A stretch of DNA of 64,000 bases from Isoetes taiwanensis (Eukaryota > Streptophyta > Lycopodiopsida > Isoetales > Isoetaceae), in assembly GCA_021234155.1 (NCBI GenBank), contig JAJEKV010000234.1, positions 310,001 through 374,000 on the forward strand. Reading direction: 5' to 3'. A program made the translations under genes and the position numbers. The notes below the pieces were generated by a model that was given only the letters and a program-made list of their open reading frames with translations, was not told the DNA's origin and made no database searches. Shown piece by piece: positions 39,502 to 50,293 of the stretch (positions are counted from its first letter, which is position 1; the number at the start of each line of letters is the position of its first letter).

Positions 39502-40380
39502 ATGGTATGTAGCTTAGCTCCAATAGAAATACTTCATCTTTTCCATCTTTGATTTTGGGCAATGAATTGATATCGACTTAGTGTTTGCTGAGCTTTGCAA
39601 AATTGGATGGATCTCTATTCCTTATCTCTTTTCCCTTTGTTTGCAGAGAAACTAAAGGCTTGGGCTGCAGCAGAAACTTGGTGAGCTCTTATCTTGTGCA
39701 ACTCATATTGGATGATTTCAATTCTAATCGCTTTTATTTCTTCTTTGCATGTCGAATCTCGAGCTTTGTTCATGGCGAAGGATCTGATCATGAGAATCCC
39801 GTAAGTGTTTTCCGGATCTCCTGTTTTCTGTAGAGCTGAGATGGCTGCTCAAGCATTCAAACAAAGAAACAAGGGAGCCCCTTTTTGATTTTGCATTTAA
39901 TCTGGAAGCATACACCAGAAGCCACGACATTTAATCTGGAAGCATACATCAGAAGCCACAGCACTGGATTGTTATTGTCGCAACACCAAAAATAGAGTTC
40001 AAAGAGGGCTCTAGCTTTTGTTTAGCCTATCAAACCTTTTTTTTAACATCTTTCTGATTTTTTTTATACTGCTTTGACTGATAAAACAGTATTGGTAGGC
40101 AAAACTGAATAGAAAGAACATTTAAGACAAGAATCTTTGAATCTTAACCATTATCTTAAACTTTAATCATTGATGTAATATTTTGAACCTTAAGTTTTAA
40201 TTTAATCTTAGAGAATGTGGATTGCAATTCAATAACATTATGCCTTATGGACTTGTTTGGGTTCGATTCCCAATAGGCTATCTTTAAGAAAACAAGATGC
40301 TTTTTAATTAAAAAAGAATGCCACGTGTAGATATTTAAAATAATGTTTTTCTTTATTTTGGAATATATAATAAATCTTTT
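39502..40380. other. CACTA interior, non-coding
   Basis: Only short frames. The motif aatctggaagcataca(t/c)cagaagccac is directly repeated at about 39899 and 39932. Confidence 0.3.
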
Positions 40381-40865
40381 TTTTTGCTTGCTGTTGTTTT
40401 TTTTTCCTAGTGTATTTCTTCAACGTAGTTTTCTTTAGAAAACAACTACTAAAAAAAGCCATACATGGATATTCTTTAGAACCATGTGGATTTATTTGAG
40501 AAACACCACATTTGAGAACAACTACTTTAAAAAACCACAGGTGGATATTTTGTTAAACCACGTTAGTATTTAGTAAAAACAACACTTGAAAACAACTTCT
40601 ATCCACATGGATATTCTATGAAACTATATGTTGTTTTTTTAGTAAAAACAACACCTTAAAACAACCACTATCTTAAAAAACCCATTTGGATATTCTGTTA
40701 AACCACATGTTATTTTTTAGTAAAAACAACACCAAAACACAATGGATAGAATTTTATTAAAAGACTGTCAATTTTCTATGCATAGATTTTTTAGACAAAA
40801 ACTACATGTTGTTTCTAGCATTTTCGGAACAAAACTATGGGTGGTCTTTAAGTGTTTTTTTTTTT
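40381..40865. repeat. CACTA right subterminal repeats
   Basis: Repeated aaaccac(a/g)tgttattttttag, gtaaaaacaacacc and ggatattctgttaaaccaca units, about 80-90 bp apart. They are the complement orientation of the left subterminal motifs. Confidence 0.7.
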
Positions 40866-42086
40866 GGCAGAAACAACAGCAAAAAACTATACATTGATCA
40901 AATTTTGGGGTTGTAGTGATTGCGGCGAAGAAAAAAATAGAAGTGCAGAACAAAAAAAAGAAAAATGGGAGACTCGATTATATATGTGTAGACAAGAAAT
41001 TTATCGCGGCAGCCAAGGCTGCCACGAACATTTCTCTTTTTCTAATGGGATCATAGTTGAGCAGATAATTCCACCCTACATCAAAAGTCATGGGTGTATT
41101 CTTCCGACCCTATATCAAAAGTCACAGGTGTATTCTGAAGATGAATCAGAGATGTAGTAGATATCTCTTAATTTGTGCTAGACATAGTTCTTGGATGCGA
41201 AATTGCCGAAAAGGATATTTCTTGAACGACTTATTTTAGAACAAAAAAAGGATGGGGATCACTTAATAACGCTATATAGCCTCCTCACATGACATGCTCC
41301 CATTTATAAGAGTGTTGCAAGGTCTAAAACCTCCAAAAGAGGGATGGCAACCAAAGGCAAAGCCAAAAGTTCAATTAGCAAGAGCAAAATCAATTATATC
41401 TAGATGCATACGCCCTTTTTTTCTGAGCTCTAGAAAAATCTGGTAGATTTGTTTCTGGCAAATATTGATGGGCCCATGTGCCCAGCTTATATGTGTTCCA
41501 ACCTCGTGCTCTGGACAGATGATTGTCCTTGTGCTCTAGATAGGGGATCGTAAACCGTGGATCTAGGGGCGATCGATGGTCACAATAGACAGAGGTAATG
41601 AAGCGGATTATTAATACGAACAACTTGTAACGGACGTGGATTTCCTCTGTAATAGACAACAAACGCAAACAAATATAGAGGAAAGCATCTATAGAGGCTG
41701 CCATGGAAAACATAAAACCATGCCATCCTTCATAGATTATTATTAGCAATCAGTTCGGTGGGTTCTTCTCAATTGATCGAAACTTTCTCCGAGTTGTTAT
41801 ATATCTATGAAGATGATGGTTTCTTATTCTTGAGTAGCTGGAGACCATAAGGCTTCTGTTAATTATGGGCAGAACATTTATCTTTGCTTTTGAAAGACAA
41901 TTGCAGCTCTCTGATTTGTCATATATAGTCAAGAATTATAAGATTTTTAAGAGCATTTGTTTTAAACTTGAGCATGAGCTGCGTCTAACAAACCAGGAGG
42001 CACACAGAGTAAACCCACCTTCCATTCCCCATCATTGATATAGATCGATTTCATTTTGGAGATCGAATGTGAAGGGGAATCTGTTC

Positions 42087-42910
42087 CAATTGCTATGTCA
42101 GATCCAAAACGTGCTCCCATTTTTTGGAGCAGCATGGTTTTTGAAGCTCTAAACTATAGGAAGGTGTCATTCTATTTGCAAAAGGGTTTGTATCAAAAAC
42201 AGGGGGCAATATTGCCGATCCCAAATTTCTGAAATGCATCTTGGTGGGTGGATTGAAACCCAATTGGTCCGCTGCAGAACCTGAGGAGGTTTTTCAATGC
42301 AACCATCCGGTAAAAATCGAGAAAAATGCTTGCCAATAAGAAAATTTCCTTGATTTCGCATTGAAAAATCATGCCCTCTGTTGCGTATTATGAAGAATTG
42401 GCAGAATCCGCCATATCCACAAACAAATTTAGTCTGTGGAGCCTGTTCAACAAAGGGGTGGAAGAATCGAAGAAATATTTCCTCTGCGCTACCGCATCGA
42501 TGATGTTCAACGGAGCAAAATTTTAAAAGAATGGACCATGTATCATTCTTATTTGGGGATTCAAACATTTCATTCGCCACGACAATAACAAAGTGAAGAT
42601 AATCTAGAAGAACAGCCCAAATTCTTCAACAAATTAATATCGCCAGATTTCTTTAATCCCGGATAAAACCCGGAGGGCGGATTTTCGCATTGTGCTCTAA
42701 AATCATCCAAAATCTGCTCTTGGATGGCTTATATCGATGTGGATGAATTTATCTACCCCTGCGCTTTTAGATCAAACGAGGAAATTTAGAATCTAGCCCT
42801 ATTCTCGCACAATTTGATCGAAGAAATTTGCAAAGATTAAGTCGGATTCGATTTTGATCGATTCAGATACAATCGTTGTAGATTGCAGCCAGAGCTGATT
42901 TGCTGCACAT
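42087..42910 (+). pseudogene. GT92 (DUF23) glycosyltransferase relic, second unit
   Basis: The counterpart of the relic at 25587-26410, with more indels. The remnants of FVSKQ, YYEELA-like, FNGAK, HFIRHDNN and the DxD codons (GAT GTG GAT at 42736-42744) are spread over different frames. The extra small indels relative to the first unit often lie beside CAG or CTG-type triplets. Non-functional. Confidence 0.65.
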
Positions 42911-43691
42911 GCCTGACACTGGACGCCATTAATGCATCATCCACACGTGTCATGTACTAATAATTTTCAAGAAAGAAATTAGACGAGAACAGAAATTGGA
43001 CACTACATTACATAATGTGGCCGAAATCTGAGACCGTACATTTATTACATAAGATTTTTAAAGGTTTTTCATGGTATTCGTATGAAAATACAGCAAATGC
43101 TGATGGTGGCATGCTGGATTCCAAACATGAGCATCTAGGTTTTTTTCTTGTGTCACCGTGTGTGCCTGGAGCACATGGTTTCCTATTCAAGACTGCATAG
43201 GTGGCTGGGTGAGCATCGGGAGGCGATGGCAATGGAGGCAATGGCAATGGAGGCGATGGGGAGCAAGGCGCACAGGTGAGCGGTTTGGCGCTGTGCTTGT
43301 GTTTTGTTGGTTTTCAAAGGCTTCCAACTCCAGCTCTTCTTAGTCTGGATCCTGCTTGCACCTCTGGATACTATTTCTACCTCAAGCTCTTCCACATCTC
43401 CGTGCCGTAAGTTAAACAGGGCTCCGCGAAAGGGCACCATAGCCAGAAGGGCGTGAAGAAAAATCGACGGAAATGCTCTGTATTGGATAAGATGAAAGGA
43501 GGGACAGATAGCCTCATGTTTTCGCGAATGTTTTACCTTAACATTTTTTGCATGACCTACGTTTTTCTTCTGTAATACAGATGAAAGAAAGGACATATTG
43601 CCTTGTGTTTTCACGAATGTTTTTTCCTTGAGGTTTTCTGCATAATTTGTGTTTTTGCCTTGAGGGTTTTTGCATAATCTGTGTTTTACAG

Positions 43692-43774
43692 GGCTTGGAG
43701 CACTGTTGCAGCAAATTCTTGCCATAGCCACAAAAGAAAAACTTGTTGAAGATCCTCAAAGGCTGGTACATTAG
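43692..43774 (+). other. Exon-like segment, second unit
   Basis: Same frame and same TAG overlapping AG|GTAAGC as at 27162-27244. Two substitutions near the start (CAG to CTG, CAG to CAA) and one Val-to-Val or Leu-type change leave it open. Confidence 0.3.
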
Positions 43775-44528
43775 GTAAGCCAAGGGCATAGGAATTTTAT
43801 TGGGGTTCGATTCCCCAAGCCCTGGTCTGTTGCAAGTCTGAGCTGTATCAGGATAAAAAATTAAACTGGATTGTGAAGCTTCAAATAAGTTTAAGCCCTG
43901 AGATCAAATTGGAGCTGGGGTTCGACTGCCCAGGCTCATGGTAATTTGATGGCCATTATGAAGTAATTGCTGCTAGAATTAAGTTGCTGGGATATTCAGT
44001 ACTCATGAATATGGAACCATGGGATGGTTCTTGTGTTAAAGGAGTGAGTCAAATGGGTTGGATTTGACCCCATCTTGACTTGCATTCAAGGGCCCAAAAA
44101 CTGTGAGATGGAATATCATGTATAATATGCCTCGATCCAATGGTCTAAAAAAATTATAATAAAGAAGGATGATATGAATATTTTTCCTCATGTCTTATCT
44201 TCATATTAATCAAATGATATTTAATGTTTATGCATTTTTATTGAATTCTATCAAATTTGGATATACAAGTTACATTGATGTACAACAGATGTACATTATG
44301 TGCATTGATGTACTCACTTGTAAGTTCACATCACAGACCTGAGTTAGTCCACGACATCTACAATTGTTGGAAGTCGTGATAGGAATGACTCATGAACTTC
44401 ATCTACCTGTGATTATAGGCAACCAGGGAATATTTAAATGAACAATTACAACACACTATTTATTAAAAAGTTCCTTCTAGCATTTACATTTCCAATCTAG
44501 TTAAGAGGATCAAAAATCACAAATCAAC

Positions 44529-45551
44529 TTACCTTGTTAATTGATCTTCAAACTGCCAGTAACTAACTAACTGCCACTGTCACCACCGCCAAAAATGACC
44601 TAGTCTTGAAGTCTAATTTCAATGCAGTTGATCATGCACTTATCCACGACCAAGACATGCACGAACACATAGTCATACTTCGTCATAGCATAGAAGGTGA
44701 ATAAGAAGAAAGACAAGCATTCGCTTCGACAGGAGAGGATGGATTCGAACCCTTATTAAATGCCTCAAAATGGCAATGACATTCCTGCATTTCTAGCATA
44801 CACCTTAGTCATGCTCAACCAACCCCTTGTTCAGGGAGTCTCCAATTAGAGCCCCTCCTCCAAGTGCTGCCTTGCTAATGCATGGCCCTCAGGAGACACC
44901 AATTTTCCACTCGATTCAAACCTCTTGGTCTTTTTAGTCTTAGATCAAAAAGCAAAGCAAACATGGCAAGGAAAGATCTGCAGATTCCCCTATGGCATTA
45001 ATTAAAGGAAGAAAAGGGCAAATCCTGCAAGAATGAGAAGGAGGCAATGCCATCACTTTATGACGTTATGGCACTTCACATCCTAATGGATAACTTCACG
45101 ATCTCTTATTTACAACCTGTGGATTTGCAAAACCATGTTAGAATTCATTTCATTCAATAAGACCAAATCTAGACTTTAACTTGCACAAGATGTTTCTATG
45201 TTCCATCTCCACCTTGCAAGTAGCTTATCCGAACCCAGAAAGATGCTTGCACAACAGACCACAATGTGTAGAGAAGCCACTATCTTCTAAATAACGTCCT
45301 TTTTCATCTATCTAATCCCAGCCCATCTTCAACGATGCCAACAATATGCTATATATATCTAACTCCCTTCAAAATGAAATTGCTTGTATGAGAATCTACG
45401 TCCTGCAATGTATGAGCAATCTAGAGTGATAGCAAGATCAAATGAATAGATGCCATCCAAAACTATCTTCAGTTATACAACTTATGCTAAAGAATTCAAA
45501 CTGGTCATCAGTAGGAGCTAGTCCAGTCATTATATCAAAAATCTGTAGAGG
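44529..45551. other. Non-coding stretch with possible SINE head
   Basis: No gene. At 44740-44832 (minus strand) a perfect B-box-like GGTTCGAATCC follows an imperfect A box about 65 bp upstream, suggesting an old tRNA-derived SINE or chance. Confidence 0.25.
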
Positions 45552-46720
45552 TTAAACTCTGTAGTCCTTTGAGATCATTAGACGGTTCTTGGTCTTGAGG
45601 GCTTCTATAATTGGCTTAAGAGTCCCAGAACACATTGGCATGCATGTTTGACTATATGACGACATCCAGCAGAAAATACTATATGACAATATCCAGCAGA
45701 AAATATAGAAAGAGATTGGATGCAAGCCCATTCCCTTAATGCTTAATTGCAGAAGCATTAGTCATGAAGTAAATAAATCTTTCTGGATGGCCTACCAAAA
45801 CACCAAATCTTCACTAGCAGCTCATGCTCAAAACAACCGTGGAAAAGATAAAAAATAACTGACCTTGGTTCTTGGTGCGGTGGTAGTCTTTTCATCTGAA
45901 CTATGACCCAATTCTCTATGGAAGGCAAGAAACAAAATATCCAGTTTCACATATCTTTAACATATATGATTCCAATCCACCCTAAGAAATACAGTTTGCA
46001 AATTAAAAAGCTTTAGCATGTCATTGTCCACTTCAAGACTTGCTCTCAACAGAGATGTCCCATGAGGTGTCTGTCTTTGTATGTGTGAATGTACACCAAA
46101 AATGAAGCTGGCCCTTTCTTTACCACCATAAATAATCAAAACATTGACCAAACCGTTGTAAGCCAATCTCCACAATCAAATCCTTGGACTTGAAAATTAA
46201 GCTGCCACCAGACTTATTTCTAAACCTAGTGTAGCTTAGGTTTATGCTCTTTCTGATTCGTTTCTGTAAACCTCTGGGTGCTACCAAATTCTGGCCACAA
46301 TCACCTATTTCGAAGTTCCTGCAAGATTGGCTTCAAATTTTATACGATATCTCAATCTGAGATATCATGATATACTCATGATTCCATTTTAACTCTATGA
46401 TCCAGCATTGCAAAATATAATGGCATTTAAATAAATGTTGGAACGTGCTTGTTGTCAAAAGATTCATGTTATACAGTAGAAGGCAAAACACGTTTTCTAG
46501 CAAGAATGCACCGTGCCTGCAATTTCATTGCCCACCCCATAGATGCAGCAAACCATAAAACAGTATGAAGGCATTCAAGATGTAACAGATTAAATGTTCG
46601 ATCCAAACTCTGTTGGCCAGGATTTTTTAAGCTCAACGTGAGAAATTGCAGAAAAGGAATCATGTCTTCAAGAGCCATTTCTTGAAAGTAGAATTTAAGC
46701 AATGGATTCCTTTCCAACAT
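45552..46720 (-). pseudogene. Gene fragments related to the downstream LRR gene
   Basis: Minus-strand open segments at 46720-46469, 46175-45957 and 45758-45552. The last contains PIIEALKTKN, the same string as in the LRR exon at 48350-48589, so it is a duplicated LRR piece. The other two look coding-like (hydrophobic helices with Cys) but match nothing I know, and I could not join them with splice sites. Confidence 0.3.
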
Positions 46721-47098
46721 TCATGTAACCATGTCTAAGAGACATTTCTTGACAGTCTAAAAATGAAGCAATGGATTCATTTTCAACATTCAGCTTGAAA
46801 GCTTGCATCTTTATGTTGATAGCATTGAAATGCTAACACAATGGTCATCCCCAATTATGTGTATGCCACAGCAATGTAATATGAATATCTATCTAAAGTA
46901 AAAAGTAAAGCACATATTAGCAGAATGAACGAACTGATTTCGGTACAAAAATAACTTAACGTGAGTCCATGACCATGCCTTGCAGGTTGAATAACTGCAA
47001 ACAATTGAAGTCATCATTCCTATTATTCATTAGTGATGTTGCTGAAAACTCTAAATTGCATACAAATTTGCTTAATTCTAACCTTAATGTACTCACCT

Positions 47099-48589
47099 CT
47101 AATTTGATCCATACCACCTCTTTTTGTTGGTGCTGCTTTCATATTGGTTTCCCGTTTCACAGATACGCTTCCCCTTACGTTGGCTTGAATACTTAAGTGC
47201 TTGGCAAGCAAAAGCTGCCCAATTTACTTTGTATTTACTAGGATTAGCTCTAGCCTTGTTACAATTCTCGTAGGCAAATGCCAAATAAAACTGTTTTCTA
47301 ACTTCGTAGATCATGCGATTCTTCGGATAGATTTCATGTGCTAGTTCTTGAAGCCTAATTTTGAATTGTGGCCGTACATTCTCAAGATTCATCTTGTTTG
47401 GAAGGTTATCCATGTTCTTCCCTGGAAGGCTGTCCGCCTTCCACACAGATGTGAATTCTTCATATGGCACATCTTCTTTCGTTATCTGTTTGGGCATTTT
47501 TCCCTCTTTTGGGAGGCCCTTGAATGGGCATTCCTCTTCTATTTCTGCTATGTTATCTCCAGCCTGTAGTGCACCATTATGATATTTAAGTTAAGAAATG
47601 CCTGTCATGTATTACAATATTTAAGACATGCATGTCATGTACATTTTTAAGTCTGTGCAGTGGAGCAAAAAGATAATTACCTTGGAAGTGGATGCTGGGA
47701 TTTCTGCAAAAATGCAAACACAAGCAAAAGTTAGTTGTAGCATATCTAATGAAATGGGAAAAGAGGCACTGAAATGGCCATATGGCTATGACACAGAACA
47801 TTGAGACTGTAAAGTTACCTCTGTCTTCTATGTCTTCTGAATCAACTCCATCAATCTTGTGGATGAGATTCAAGACATCACCCTCTTCAGCATCGATGAG
47901 ATTAAGGACCTTCTTCTCATCAGCATAAACATGATAATCATATTCATCATCACCATAATAATTACCCAACCATAGGCTTTTCATTCTACATTTTCCACTT
48001 GTAATGGCATTCTTAAGCTGTTTGATGCCCTTGCCAGATATAAAATTGTAGGTCAGGTCCAAGATTTGCAACGAACATTGTCCATTTTCAAGGGCATTAG
48101 CCAGCGCATGCACTTCCTCATCCTCTATGCACAAACCCTTCATATACAGGTTCTTCAACCTACATCTGTTGCTCTTAAGGGCCTTTCCTAGGCTTATCAA
48201 CACTGCATTCCCATCAACCTCAGAGTACTCCAAGCTGTCTGATAAATCCAAGGTCTCTAACTTACAGGCCACTACACAAAGCCTCAGCAAGGGCATCGGC
48301 ATCGGCAGAACTATAAGGCTGCAAGCTGATTTTTACGGCAGAACGATTTTTAAGGTTTGTAACCTGCATTCTTGGTCTTGAGGGCTTCTATAATTGGCGT
48401 ATATAATAGGCGTATATAATTCGGGTCATAACAGTATAGGAGGTCAAGCGTTTGTAAGTCGCAGAAGCCACTAGTGAGGGCCTTCGCAATGCTGCTAATA
48501 CTTCCATTGTCTAAACGTGACCTTCTAATATGCAGTTCTTGGAGCCCACAATTCCCTCTCATCATGCCGCACGCGAATGCCTCCCACAA
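47099..48589 (-). CDS. Multi-exon RNI-type leucine-rich-repeat protein, frameshifted
   Basis: LRR repeats of the NLRC/ribonuclease-inhibitor kind (LQELHIRRSRLDNGSISSIA; CKLETLDLSDS...LGKALKS; CSLQILDLTYN) run from 48589 to 47819. The exon ends at AG|GTAACT (47819, phase 1). A 23-nt exon (47703-47681; TTGCAG before, AAG|GTAATT after) and a last exon (47563-47099; CTACAG before, TAG stop) follow with matching phases. They add an acidic linker and a basic, helical C-terminal domain of about 130 residues with no family match. Between 48360 and 48240 the frame shifts at least twice: a base is missing at AATGCAGG and two at GGCCTGTAAG, both beside CAG/CTG. These may be sequencing errors or decay. 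The start is unclear; ATGs lie at 48565 and 48562. Likely a ligand- or protein-binding LRR protein. Confidence 0.6.
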
Positions 48590-48653
48590 CTCCTCTCTCC
48601 CATATCATCATCATAATCATCATAATCATAATCCTCCTTTATTATAAAGTTTT

Positions 48654-48765
48654 AGTGTATGTCGTGCATAAAACCCTAAAACTTTAGACGGCCCAGATTT
48701 GATAAAAATAGTGTATGTCGTGCATAAAACCCTAAAACTTTAGACGGCCCAGATTTGATGAAATC
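48654..48765. repeat. 56-bp tandem duplication
   Basis: agtgtatgtcgtgcataaaa starts at 48654 and again at 48710. Each copy contains ccctaaaactttagacggcc. It lies just upstream of the LRR gene, perhaps in its 5' region. Confidence 0.9.
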
Positions 48766-49156
48766 AATGGAATGCTACGAATTGCGGGGGTTGGTATCGG
48801 GTTTTGGATGTGATCTCGGTGGATTTGCGGTGGAAGCGGCCAGGGTTTCTGAGAGCCATTGGAATTGCTTGCTTCTGTCGTGGCGGCAGTTTGCTTAACA
48901 ATTTCGATTGTGCTTGGCTTTTGCCTGTCGTTGGGCTTTGCCAGTAGATTTGTCGTTTATGGCTAAAGAACCCCAATTGTGGAAGCTATTTGCACGGATC
49001 CCGGGCTCTACCCCCGGGAGTTGAGCTAAGGTGAAGGAGCATGGGTAGCATGGAAGGATCTCTCCGTCTTGGTTTCTCGAGGCCCCCGCCATTCGAGAAA
49101 GAAAAATTTTAATTTCCAGCTCCGGATTTGCCCACCTGGGCTTTTCCACGACCATT
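48766..49156. other. Non-coding stretch upstream of the LRR gene
   Basis: No recognised gene. It lies between the divergent LRR gene and ABCG relic. Short GC-rich inverted pieces (cccgggctctacccccggga) occur at about 49008-49020. Confidence 0.3.
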
Positions 49157-49438
49157 ATGGGGTCGTTTGGTTTGGGCAAATCGACTCTTTTCCTCGATTC
49201 TGGCGGGCCGCCTTGCCAAAGGAATGCGTTTGTGGTGACATTTGGCTTAATGGCTCCAAAAACCTCTCCATCTTCCTCCGGGTTACGTGGCTTATGTTAC
49301 CCAAGAAGAAGCTTTGCTTGCACGCTCACCGTGAAGGAAACTATTGCCTATCTTTGCTTGGGTCTCGGACTTCCCCATTCTCGCCTTCCTTTGAGATTAA
49401 CGAAATGGTCTCATTTAGTATCTCTTGAAGTGATATGA
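49157..49438 (+). pseudogene. ABCG-type ABC transporter nucleotide-binding fragment
   Basis: ABCG proteins are half- or full-size exporters of lipids, waxes or hormones with the ATPase domain first. The frame begins MGSFGLGKSTLFLDS, a degraded Walker A (family form GPSGSGKST). Next come a NAF segment, a G...K-type strand and CTLTVKETIAYLCLGLGLP, which fits the LTV(R/K)ETI motif of the family at the right spacing (about 45 residues). No Q-loop, signature or Walker B follows, and the frame stops at 49438. It is a truncated relic, with Walker A substitutions beyond what is normal. Confidence 0.55.
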
Positions 49439-50290
49439 TTTTTTTCCTATCTAAGGAAACTTCATTGCCGCCAGACCATTCATACCGCAGTTGGAGGCAT
49501 TTTCATTCTCTTAGGGATTTTTTTTTTTGTTTAAGATAAAACAAAGAAGGTATGCTTCCTCCCCGTTTCAGGTTTAAGCAAGGTGATTTGTTATTGAGGC
49601 TTGCAATTGTGAAGATCTTAATTTTTTTAGCATTGCATCTAATTCTCAATCATACATAGGAGATATTTAAGTTTTCTTGGTGTTTGGATGACACCATTAG
49701 GTATCACAAGCCGAGCGTTGAATTTATGCTCCATTTTCGAGTCTCAGATATTGCATGTCTTGCATTAAGCACATCCGGTTTCGGTGCGCGTCGCAAACAC
49801 GACCATCATGAATACAAAAGTTAAATTCTCTTTGGCTCTTCATGGCTTTGCTAGAAGAGTTGGGTTGTTGGCTATGTTTTGTATAAGGAAGCTAGAGATA
49901 CGAGTCCCTTAGTTACTTACGCAATGATCTCCTCCCTATGAGATCTGATGATCGGGGGTGCCCCAATCCTTCAAGAAGTGTGTTCCATCATAATCTTTAC
50001 TTTTCTTCTTTTATTGTAGTGAATAGGCCTTTTATCATGATTTTACAAAGTGTAGATATGATGGAGGACCTCATTAGAAGGATGTGCTTCATCCTTGCTA
50101 CTCTGTGAAGAAGCTATGGTGCTTAGCTAAGTCTCCAGATGTGTTTATATGTTTGAGTTTTGTTAGTTTTGTAGGCACAACCCATGATTAAACTTTCTTC
50201 TTGCTCCAAATATAAACAATTATGAGCTTTCATTTTAATTGCTAGAGAATAGCATTTGGCATTAGGGATGGGCATCCACTTGCTAGCATT
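49439..50290. other. Non-coding stretch
   Basis: No recognisable remainder of the ABCG gene. Only short frames. Confidence 0.35.
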
Positions 50291-50293
50291 CTC

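Larger units (their letters stand above)
28201..40918. mobile_element. CACTA (En/Spm) DNA transposon, 12.7 kb
   Basis: The left end is CACTACAACACCAACATTTG. The right end on the opposite strand is CACTACAACCCCAAAATTTG (18 of 20 matching). Both ends are flanked by ATT (28198-28200 and 40919-40921), the 3-bp target duplication typical of CACTA elements. The empty site is kept at 24205-24207 in the first duplicated unit. Subterminal regions carry inverted-orientation motifs: gtggttttt and tgtagtttt at 28250-28500, aaaaaccac and aaaacaacac at 40430-40860. I found no transposase (Tnp2-like) frame, so it looks non-autonomous. The interior contains satellites, hairpins and exon-like fragments. Confidence 0.9.
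28019..44528 (+). repeat. 4.0-kb tandem duplication, second unit, split by CACTA element
   Basis: The parts are 28019-28200 and 40922-44528. Joined across the insertion they reproduce the first unit without its MITE. A 28-bp extra piece with a small hairpin (ggcagccaaggctgcc, about 41007-41022) is present only here. The right end is aaatcaac at 44528, after which the sequence differs from that following the first unit. Confidence 0.92.
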
